Shown here: one piece after another, positions 57,449 through 64,000 of the stretch
Position numbering within the stretch: position 1 is the first letter of the stretch
Layout: every line of letters begins with the position of its first letter
Assembly: GCA_035546935.1 (NCBI GenBank)
Contig: DASZVP010000002.1
Location: 1-64,000 of the forward strand
Length of the DNA: 64,000 nt
DNA from: DASZVP01 sp035546935
Lineage (GTDB): Bacteria > Patescibacteriota > Saccharimonadia > Saccharimonadales > UBA4665
Reading direction: 5' to 3'
Position numbers and translations under genes: made by a program
Notes under the pieces: model-generated
The model's input: only the letters and a program-made list of their open reading frames with translations
Told to the model about the DNA's origin: nothing
Databases searched by the model: none

Positions 57449-59556
57449 TGAGGCGCATAAAGTACCTGATTGTGGCCCTAGCTGTAAGCTTGTCTATTGG
57501 TAGTAGCGCTTCAGGGCTAGGCCTAACAGATCAGGAATGGAACCGCATAAACGGTGACAGCATTTACTATAATGGCTGCTCCAATAGTAGCAGTGCGGCA
57601 GTTAACGGCAGCGGCCCCACCAGTGGCGGACCAACCATTGTCATCGATCCGGGGCACAGCGGCGACGATATTCACGATAACGATCCTCAGACCGGCTTAT
57701 ACGACCATGACTATCCCAATGAACCAGAGATGACTGAGGTGTTTGATGTGGCACAAAAGGTCCAAGACAAATTACAGGCTGATGGTTACAAAGTTATTAT
57801 GACCAAGCAGAGCGTTAACGATGATGTGTCGTTCCGTGAACGCGCTGACGTCGCCAACCAGGCTAATGCCGACCTGGCATTAAGCATTCATGACAGCCAC
57901 GATACGTCGTGGCAAAACATGTACGGCAGTGGCGATGGCGGCCAGGTTTATGTCCAGGCAGTGGGCGATTACCGCCAAAACAAACCGGGTATGGGGGTTG
58001 GCAATAAAAAAGTTAAGTTTATGGATAATGATGTGGCTAAAAAAAGCCAAGAATACGGCCAGATATTTGCCGACCAACGCACCAAAGACGAAGACCATAA
58101 GGTGTCTGTGGCGCCAGAGAACTTTAATGGCCGTGATGGGTTGCCGAGCGGGAATATTCCGATGGTTCAGCTGTTTGCAGCTGTGCCGTGGGTTTACAAC
58201 GAGGTGGGCGCACCTCACGGAAAGCTGTCGGCAGCTGAGCTAGACAAATACGCCAAGGGCATCATTGATGGTGTTGAGAAATCGGTACCAGTTACCGCCA
58301 GCGCCATTACAACTAATACCCCAGACAGCGGCGCAGTAGAGTGTTGCAATAATTCCAGCTCGGCCAACACCGACATCACCGTGCCGGGCGACGCTGACGG
58401 TGCCAAGGGTGCTTGGAGCAGCGGCTTGACCGGACCTTACATTATTGAACAGTTTGCAATTAATGTTCTAGAAGATTTGGCGCAAAAGAAGGGCGTACCC
58501 ACCACCGACACAGTTACCAAACAGCATGTTTTGGCATTAGTTGCCTGGGCCTATATTGAAGGCGGCGATATTGCCAACGACAGCTTGTTTAATCTCTATA
58601 ACTCCGGGCAGCGAGATTCGGGCTTTACGGCCGGCGCCCACACCACTGACGGCCTGGGCTCATACGTCTCATTTGATGCGGGCGTCGAAGAAATCACCCG
58701 CAATATTGATGACGGCAACCATAATGGCATGGTCAAAGTCTTGTTGGACCCCAACTCCAGTGCCGAAGACTTTGGACACGCTGAAGCCACCTCTGGCACC
58801 CAGCAGGGAACCTTGATCTGGGCCGCCGCATCCAAAGACCCCAGCTACTTCCGTCGAACATGGGCCCCTGTTTTGGCTCAAACCGAAAGCGCCTACAAAG
58901 ACTATGCTTCTTTGCAGATTGGCACCACCGCACACGAACTATACGCCCACAAACATCTTCGCAGCCAGCTATCCGACATTGGCAGTGACGGCTTTGTGGT
59001 GAACACCGGCGATATTGCCTGTGGCGTCAGTGCCGAGGGCGCGGCTGGCATTGTCCAAGATGCCTTGAAGTTGGCTTGGCCCGAACCATTCGGCAGCCAG
59101 GCTCCGGGCAGCGAACCGAATCGTACCAGCGCACTGACTAATACCGCTGCGTATCAATCAGCTCTGGACAGCCTGTGGCCACATGGTGGGGCACCTTATA
59201 ACGGAGCCGACTGCGGCACTTTTGTGAGTGCAGTTGTTAGAGACAGCGGAGCCGACCCCAACTATCCGCCATCTGGCACGGGCGCGCAGTGGGCTTATGT
59301 TACCTCTCACCCCAAGAAGTGGTATGTTCAACAGGACGTGACCAGCATGTCTGATTTGCAGCCAGGTGATGTCCTGATTATCGGTGGCGCCGGTGGTGCT
59401 GGGGCGGCCGGCCACACCTGGATTTATGTTGGCAAACAACAAGGCGGTTATTGGTCAGCCAGCGCTTCTATGGGCGGCCGCAGCGGTAACCTGACCAATG
59501 ATGTGTTGACCGATGCTGCAGCGAGTGGCAACTATTTATTAGCGAGGCTAAAATAA
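57445..59556 (+). CDS. Three-domain peptidoglycan hydrolase: amidase plus NlpC/P60-like
   Basis: 703 residues from the ATG at 57445 (overlapping the previous TGA). After a signal peptide (1-28), an Amidase_3 domain: zinc ligands H71 (DPGHSG), E93/E95 (NEPEM) and H149 (SIHDSH), and the NEVGA catalytic Glu region. The middle (about 320-480) is a helical domain containing VLALVAWAYIEGGD, possibly lysozyme- or glucosaminidase-like. The C-terminal domain has the NlpC/P60-type catalytic C590 (YNGADCGTF) and H657 (GHTWIYVG). It should cut both the amide and peptide bonds of peptidoglycan; in T4SS loci such enzymes open the wall for the channel. Confidence 0.85.
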   Translation: MMRRIKYLIVALAVSLSIGSSASGLGLTDQEWNRINGDSIYYNGCSNSSSAAVNGSGPTSGGPTIVIDPGHSGDDIHDNDPQTGLYDHDYPNEPEMTEVFDVAQKVQDKLQADGYKVIMTKQSVNDDVSFRERADVANQANADLALSIHDSHDTSWQNMYGSGDGGQVYVQAVGDYRQNKPGMGVGNKKVKFMDNDVAKKSQEYGQIFADQRTKDEDHKVSVAPENFNGRDGLPSGNIPMVQLFAAVPWVYNEVGAPHGKLSAAELDKYAKGIIDGVEKSVPVTASAITTNTPDSGAVECCNNSSSANTDITVPGDADGAKGAWSSGLTGPYIIEQFAINVLEDLAQKKGVPTTDTVTKQHVLALVAWAYIEGGDIANDSLFNLYNSGQRDSGFTAGAHTTDGLGSYVSFDAGVEEITRNIDDGNHNGMVKVLLDPNSSAEDFGHAEATSGTQQGTLIWAAASKDPSYFRRTWAPVLAQTESAYKDYASLQIGTTAHELYAHKHLRSQLSDIGSDGFVVNTGDIACGVSAEGAAGIVQDALKLAWPEPFGSQAPGSEPNRTSALTNTAAYQSALDSLWPHGGAPYNGADCGTFVSAVVRDSGADPNYPPSGTGAQWAYVTSHPKKWYVQQDVTSMSDLQPGDVLIIGGAGGAGAAGHTWIYVGKQQGGYWSASASMGGRSGNLTNDVLTDAAASGNYLLARLK

Positions 59557-59558
59557 CC

Positions 59559-60203
59559 ATGAACCCTGTGACAAACCGCCTATACTTTCCGTTGGCTGTT
59601 GTTATCGTCGCGGCCCTAAGTTTTTGGTCGATGCTGCGCCCTTACGGTCCGCCGGCGAACAGCACGCTTAAACTAGAAGTGGCGCCGGCCAGCGCCGTTA
59701 TTAAGCTTGATGGGCGCAACATTAAGGCTGGTGAGCAAAAAGTTACGGCTGGCAGCCATGTAGTTTCGGTAAGTCTGGGCGGTTTCGAGCGCAAAACCAT
59801 CAGCCTAATTGCCCAGGCTAATCAACCCAGCTATGCGGCGATAGTTTTAACTCCGAATTCGGCCGATACACAGAATTGGTATAAAACTCATCCGTCTGAT
59901 GCAGCTATTGTTAATGTGGTGGGCAGCCACCAGGCGGATTTTGAGGTGCAGCAAATCAAACAGGCAACCCCCTTCATTAATCAGTTGCCGGTTACTTACG
60001 GCGATGGACATGGCGGTTTGGTGACAATCAGCCCGGGCGCAGCCGTGCGCAAAGGTTCGCCCACTGCAATTTATATCAATGCCGCCACCCCATCACTACG
60101 GCAAGACGCTCTAGCTTACATCCGAAACCGCGGTTATGATCCGGCCAACACCGATATAGTGTTTACAGCCTTTAACAACCCGTTTGGCAGGAGCAGGGAT
60201 TGA
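59559..60203 (+). CDS. PEGA-domain membrane-anchored protein
   Basis: 214 residues: an N-terminal membrane helix (PLAVVIVAALSFWSML), then a PEGA-like domain (LEVAPASAVIKLDGRNIKAGEQKVTAGSHVVSVSLGGFE), and a C-terminal domain of unknown fold (about 100-214). The PEGA domain is usually found on the outer face of envelope proteins. It begins three bases after the hydrolase stop, so it belongs to the same operon. Molecular role unknown. Confidence 0.75.
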   Translation: MNPVTNRLYFPLAVVIVAALSFWSMLRPYGPPANSTLKLEVAPASAVIKLDGRNIKAGEQKVTAGSHVVSVSLGGFERKTISLIAQANQPSYAAIVLTPNSADTQNWYKTHPSDAAIVNVVGSHQADFEVQQIKQATPFINQLPVTYGDGHGGLVTISPGAAVRKGSPTAIYINAATPSLRQDALAYIRNRGYDPANTDIVFTAFNNPFGRSRD

Positions 60204-60204
60204 T

Positions 60205-60840
60205 ATGGTCAAACGAGTAATAATTCTTTTGCTAGCAATAGTTGTCGGCGTAATAGGTGGTGGCATGGTTAATCAGCGACGCGGATTTGGTCAGGTTGAA
60301 GTTCACATTGATGACGGACTAACGGTGGCGGTTTATCCGGACTCGGGCGGCAACAACAGCTACAACTATGACCCGCACCAAACGCCATTGTTTACCTTGC
60401 GTGCCGCGGAACAAACTATAAAACTTAAGCATGGTATCTATGACTTCGTGCTTATTGGATCAGTTTCTCAGTACGAAAACCCAGTCACCAAATTAGTTGT
60501 TAACAGTTCTCGCGAAGGAATTTCTATTAGCCCGACATACACTTACGGGAAGCTGAACAATCTATTGAGTGATGAACGCAGTCAGATACAACAAGCCCTG
60601 TATAACGCCTATCCGGACCTTGGCGGGTCTTACATTGTGGGTGGTGATCAATTATTCGACAAAGGTGAATGGTATGGTGCGGCGCTACAGCCAATCGATC
60701 CCTCAAATGACAGGTTACACATTATCATGAAACGGTCTGGCGATCAGTGGGTGGTCGCGGCGGCGCCACAGATTAATATTGCTATCCCGGCCTACCCCAA
60801 CATTCCCGACAATATTATAGATACGGTCGATCTACTTTAG
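60205..60840 (+). CDS. Membrane-anchored hypothetical protein of the T4SS locus
   Basis: 211 residues from the ATG at 60205, one base after the previous stop, with AGGGA upstream. The N-terminal helix (VIILLLAIVVGVIGGGMV) anchors it. Residues 25-100 have short beta strands like a PEGA or Ig-like fold (VEVHIDDGLTVAVYPD, TIKLKHGIYDFVLIG), and the C-terminal part is mixed (WYGAALQPIDPSNDRLHIIMK...). It probably forms a pair with the PEGA protein. Converges with recF, overlapping by nine bases. Confidence 0.65.
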   Translation: MVKRVIILLLAIVVGVIGGGMVNQRRGFGQVEVHIDDGLTVAVYPDSGGNNSYNYDPHQTPLFTLRAAEQTIKLKHGIYDFVLIGSVSQYENPVTKLVVNSSREGISISPTYTYGKLNNLLSDERSQIQQALYNAYPDLGGSYIVGGDQLFDKGEWYGAALQPIDPSNDRLHIIMKRSGDQWVVAAAPQINIAIPAYPNIPDNIIDTVDLL

Positions 60841-61896
60841 CGCCAGCACTGTGCAGCTGTCGGTGAAGTGGTGAGTAATGATGTCAGCATCAGTGGTGGT
60901 AATAAAGGTTTGGTAGGGCGCCAGGTGCTCGGTTAAAGCGCGGCGACGTGAGCCGTCCAGTTCTGAGAAAACGTCGTCCAATAACAGTAGTGGGGTGGTG
61001 TCACGAGCTTCGGCCAGAAGCTTGAGTTCAATTATTTTTAGGGCCAGAACTAGGGTGCGTGTCTCACCACGTGAAGCGGCGGCGCTGGCTGGATGACCAC
61101 CGATGCTCACCAGCAAATCTTCGCGGTGAGGGCCGCTGCCGGTGAAGCCCCGGTCTTGATCGAGCTCAATGCTGGTGGCGAGTTTTTTGAGGAGTTGGCT
61201 CTCGTAGTTTTCGGGTGGCCATGTAGCAGCATACTCAGCCATAACACCTGGTTGTTTGCCGCTAATATGGGCCAGTTCGCGGTACAACAAAGGCATTTCA
61301 TTATTAATGCGTTTGGTTAGTTCGTGACGCGCACGAACAATTTGACCACCAAGTTGGCTAAGTCGCACGTCCCAGGCAAATAGCTGCTTTTGTAGATCTT
61401 GCGGGCGGCTCTTCAAAAGGGCATTGCGCTGAGCTAGTGTGCGCCGATATTGACGCCTAACAGCACCGTACCCAGGGGTGGTCTGCTCGATAAGATCGTC
61501 AAGATAATCGCGGCGGCGTTCGGGCGAACCGCTCAAAAGCTGAAGGTGATTTGGTTCAAACAGAACTGTTGGCAGACTATGAGCCAGTGTTAAACGCTTA
61601 AACGGCTTGCCAGCTATCTCATAGGTTTTGGATGGTTCTGGCGCCAGCACTAACTTTAGGCTGCGCTGTGAACCATCGTCGAGGTGGCTGTCCAGCCGCG
61701 CCCAGTCTTGTTTAAACTGCACGAGGTCAGTATCGCGCACCCTGTAAGATGTGCCGCGGGCCAGCACCAAAATCGCTTCTAACAGATTGGTTTTACCGCT
61801 GGCGTTCGGGCCAACAATAATGTTAACTCCCGCACCAAACTCAAACGACGCGTCTTTATAGGACCTGAAGTGCTGCAGGCGCAGGTCAGTCAACAT
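60832..61896 (-). CDS. recF: DNA replication and repair protein RecF
   Basis: 354-residue SMC-like ATPase that helps load RecA at gaps. Walker A at GPNASGKTN (29-37), the signature TRTLVLALKIIELKLLAE, and the Walker B/D-loop LLLLDDVFSELDGSRR are all present. Placed after dnaN in the conserved dnaA-dnaN-recF order. TACAAT lies six bases before the ATG (61903-61908). Confidence 0.95.
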   Translation of the reverse strand: MLTDLRLQHFRSYKDASFEFGAGVNIIVGPNASGKTNLLEAILVLARGTSYRVRDTDLVQFKQDWARLDSHLDDGSQRSLKLVLAPEPSKTYEIAGKPFKRLTLAHSLPTVLFEPNHLQLLSGSPERRRDYLDDLIEQTTPGYGAVRRQYRRTLAQRNALLKSRPQDLQKQLFAWDVRLSQLGGQIVRARHELTKRINNEMPLLYRELAHISGKQPGVMAEYAATWPPENYESQLLKKLATSIELDQDRGFTGSGPHREDLLVSIGGHPASAAASRGETRTLVLALKIIELKLLAEARDTTPLLLLDDVFSELDGSRRRALTEHLAPYQTFITTTDADIITHHFTDSCTVLALK

Positions 61897-61915
61897 GGTC
61901 TTATTGTACTAAGCC

Positions 61916-63007
61916 TTAGCTCTTGAGCGGCATGATGATATGCACGTAGTCGTCCTGGGATGGATCGCTCAGCAGGGTAGCCTCCAGCTTACCGTTGAAG
62001 CCGAAGCGAACCTGCTCACCATTTAGGGCACCAAGGGCGTCCAACAAATAACGCGAATTCAGGGTAATGCTGCCGTTGCCTTTAACTTTGGCGCCGGCTG
62101 TTGCGGTGTTTTCGCCCAGCTGAGAAGCCACAGAGCGAATGCTGAGGTTTTGTTTGTCTTCGTCGACTTCAATTGTCACACTACCGGCGCTTTCGCGGGC
62201 AAACAGGCTGGAAACTTTGGTAACATTCAACAGGTCTGCGCGAGGCAAAACCACCTCGTTAGCAAAGCTGGCTGGAATTAGTTTACGGTAGTCTGGGTAA
62301 TTACCATCTATCAGGCGTGTAACTAGTTCGGTGTCACCCACCTGGAACAAAACCTGTTGTTCATCGTGAGTAACCTTTACGTCGCCGTCTTCGTCGCCCA
62401 AGATACGTAGCAAGTCTTGAAGGGCAGAGGCCGGTATCAACAGCTTGGCTTCGTGTTTGTTGGCGCCGAGGGTTTTCTCGGCTAAGCGGTAGCTGTCGGT
62501 GGCCGCCAGATACAACTTGCCACCCATACTGTGCAGCAAGGCCCCGGTTAAAATTGGTCGTGTTTCGTCAGCGCTGGCAGCAAAAACCACCTGTTGAAGG
62601 GCTTTTTTGAGTTCGCCGGCCTTGATTGACCAACTCTTGCCGCCGCTGATGGCTGGCATAACAGGGAAGTCTTCGGCCATAATACCGTTCACTACAGACT
62701 GATATTGGTCGGTGGTCACGTGCAGTTTCGTCTCATCCAGGTTAAGGTTAATAACACCTTCGGGCAGGCTGCTTACAAAGTCTTGCATCAGGCGGGCTGG
62801 GACAGTAATTGACCCCTCATTACTCACCTTTGCACCGATGTAGTGAGTTATAGCAATGTCCAGATTTGTGGCGGAGATACTTAACCGATTGTTGGCGGTT
62901 TTAATCAGTACATTGGCTAAGATGGGTAGGGTTCCGCGGCTGTTAGCTACCCGGGCAACCAAGCCGAGAGCGCGATTTAGGTTTTCTTGTGTGGCTTGTA
63001 GTTTCAT
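61916..63007 (-). CDS. dnaN: DNA polymerase III beta clamp
   Basis: 363-residue sliding clamp from the ATG at 63007, with GGAG nine bases upstream. (A TTG start six codons earlier is less likely.) Three repeated clamp domains: MKLQATQENLNRALGLVARVANSRGTLPILANVLI, the middle domain (LKKALQQVVFAASADETRPILTGALL), and the C-terminal domain ending in DDYVHIIMPLKS, whose last residues include the hydrophobic pocket for clamp-binding motifs. Second gene of dnaA-dnaN-recF. Confidence 0.96.
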   Translation of the reverse strand: MKLQATQENLNRALGLVARVANSRGTLPILANVLIKTANNRLSISATNLDIAITHYIGAKVSNEGSITVPARLMQDFVSSLPEGVINLNLDETKLHVTTDQYQSVVNGIMAEDFPVMPAISGGKSWSIKAGELKKALQQVVFAASADETRPILTGALLHSMGGKLYLAATDSYRLAEKTLGANKHEAKLLIPASALQDLLRILGDEDGDVKVTHDEQQVLFQVGDTELVTRLIDGNYPDYRKLIPASFANEVVLPRADLLNVTKVSSLFARESAGSVTIEVDEDKQNLSIRSVASQLGENTATAGAKVKGNGSITLNSRYLLDALGALNGEQVRFGFNGKLEATLLSDPSQDDYVHIIMPLKS

Positions 63008-63269
63008 AATGTGGGGCTCCGACAAATTACTAATTTATTTAATAGTGATTGTAGTTATAGGGTTTGTGGATTGTGTGTAAAGAGCGCCCACCAACAGATT
63101 AAAATTGTATAAAAAGGCTTGGGAAAAAGCCCCGGAAAAGTTGCCGAAAAACTGGGTATAAACACGGGCTTTGCCCACAGCCACGACCATTAATTTCACA
63201 ACGTGCGTGGAAAAGCCTATTGCGCGCCCACAGCTTTTAAACTGGTTGGCCACAACTTGTGCACTGTTT
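63008..63269. other. dnaA-dnaN intergenic region with DnaA-box-like sites
   Basis: A non-coding stretch of 262 bases. Several sites match the DnaA box TTATCCACA at seven of nine positions: TTGCCCACA (63171-63179), TTGGCCACA (63246-63254), reverse TTTTCCACG (63206-63214) and reverse TGTGGATTG (63065-63073). It is AT-rich at its dnaN end. It is a possible part of oriC or an autoregulatory DnaA site; the sequence alone cannot decide. Confidence 0.45.
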
Positions 63270-64000
63270 TTACGCATACAGGTGCTCCTTAATGTCGGCA
63301 ATAGCCATACGGATGCTGGCGTCCTGGCGGGCATCTTCCTCGATTTTAGCGACCGAGTGAATAGCGGTGGTGTGGTCTTTGCGGCCCAGTTCGCGGGCAA
63401 TCTTCGGGAAGCTCAGGTGCAGTTCGCTGCGCAGCAGATACATGGCAATTTGCCGCGGCACCACAATGTCTTTATCGCGCTTCGGTCCCAAAACATCTTC
63501 CAACGGCACCTGAAAATGACGTGCCGTGCGCTCAATAATTTGCTTGGCGCTAAGGTGTTTTGGCCGGGCCTTATTAAGCGTCAGCATACTTGAAGCAATA
63601 GCGACGGTTGGGTCGAGGTTGCGGACCTCGCAAAAGGCCAACAACTGATTCAGGGCGCCCTCAAGCTCGCGAATGTTGGTCTGAATATTGCTAGCTAAAT
63701 AGTCGACAACATCTGGTTCCAACTCGACGCCCTGATTTTGAGCCTTGGTTTGAACAATAGCGCAGCGCGTCTCAAAATCAGGGATTTGCATATCAATGCA
63801 CATGCCGCCAGCGAAGCGTGAACGCAACCGCTCTTCCAGTGTAGGGATGTCTTTCGGTAGCTTGTCGGAACTAATAATGATCTGTTTGTTGGCCTGGTGC
63901 AGAGTGTTAAAGGTGTGGAAGAACTCTTCCTGCATCTTTTCCTTGCCGGCAATGAACTGAATATCATCAACGATTAAGACATCGGCAGTCCGGTAGTGGT
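63270..64000 (-). CDS. dnaA: Chromosomal replication initiator DnaA (N-terminus outside window)
   Basis: 3' part of dnaA, open to the right edge, so the start is outside. Present: Walker B VLIVDDIQFIAGKE, sensor 1 (IIISSDKLPKDI), the arginine-finger region ERLRSRFAGG, sensor 2 and domain IV with the DNA-binding GRKDHTTAIHS. The only in-window methionine near the left part of the frame is internal and is not the start. It lies head of dnaN-recF in the same direction. Confidence 0.95.
   Translation of the reverse strand, partial: HYRTADVLIVDDIQFIAGKEKMQEEFFHTFNTLHQANKQIIISSDKLPKDIPTLEERLRSRFAGGMCIDMQIPDFETRCAIVQTKAQNQGVELEPDVVDYLASNIQTNIRELEGALNQLLAFCEVRNLDPTVAIASSMLTLNKARPKHLSAKQIIERTARHFQVPLEDVLGPKRDKDIVVPRQIAMYLLRSELHLSFPKIARELGRKDHTTAIHSVAKIEEDARQDASIRMAIADIKEHLYA

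Noticed and set aside
45303..60840. An integrative conjugative element
   Set aside because: No relaxase, VirD4, integrase, oriT-like nick site or flanking repeats are visible; the locus abuts recF-dnaN-dnaA.

Overview
The window most likely comes from a Saccharibacteria/Saccharimonadia (TM7) or closely related Patescibacteria (CPR) chromosome. The signs are compact gene packing with many ATGA/TAATG junctions, and a type IV secretion-like locus typical of these bacteria (tandem VirB2-like pilins, VirB6-, PrgI-, TraC- and VirB4-like proteins, and a multidomain peptidoglycan hydrolase). There are also several exported proteins with a C-terminal membrane anchor and a MurE ligase without its usual N-terminal domain. 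TGA is used as a stop codon throughout, which argues against the recoded SR1/Gracilibacteria code. The right edge carries recF, dnaN and the 3' part of dnaA, so it lies close to the probable replication origin. The species assignment is inferred from gene content; no rRNA is present.

Layout. 1-7.8 kb: end of an Ig-repeat surface protein, then housekeeping genes (orn, an FMN reductase with a divergent HxlR regulator, msrB, argS, a DUF1361 membrane protein, phosphoglucose/phosphomannose isomerase). 7.8-20 kb: an accessory locus of seven large beta-rich proteins on the minus strand. Four share an almost identical N-terminal module of about 110 residues and phage-tail-fibre-like repeats, followed by unrelated C-terminal heads (LamG-like, carbohydrate-binding-like, C1q/TNF-like). 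Embedded on the plus strand are tatA, tatC, a 63-residue protein with a Tat-like signal, and a second tatA, followed by an unusual split histidine kinase. 22-24 kb: groEL-groES under a CIRCE-like operator. 24-37 kb: an APH-like kinase pair, an amidinotransferase-fold protein, a phosphoribosyltransferase, murE, a His-rich membrane protein, tsaD, valS, an HTH-HAD fusion and a HIT protein. 37-45 kb: a secreted SGNH hydrolase, membrane proteins, four tRNA genes (Arg-GCG, Ser-CGA, Ser-GCT, Ser-TGA), a repeated hairpin element next to tRNA-Ser, comF and hsp20. 45-61 kb: the T4SS-like locus (six pilins on minus, the remaining components on plus). 61-64 kb: recF-dnaN-dnaA.

Functionally, the window combines core translation, replication and wall genes with two envelope systems that could serve attachment to, and exchange with, a host cell: the modular fibre/Tat locus and the T4SS-like apparatus with its wall hydrolase. 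A recurring regulatory feature is a TATAAT-like hexamer only 6-9 bases before the ATG of about sixteen genes, which predicts widespread leaderless transcription for first genes of operons, while downstream genes mostly carry Shine-Dalgarno sequences.

All assignments come from reading motifs and translations; no database search was run. The fibre/Tat locus at 7.8-20 kb is the best candidate for an undescribed system.
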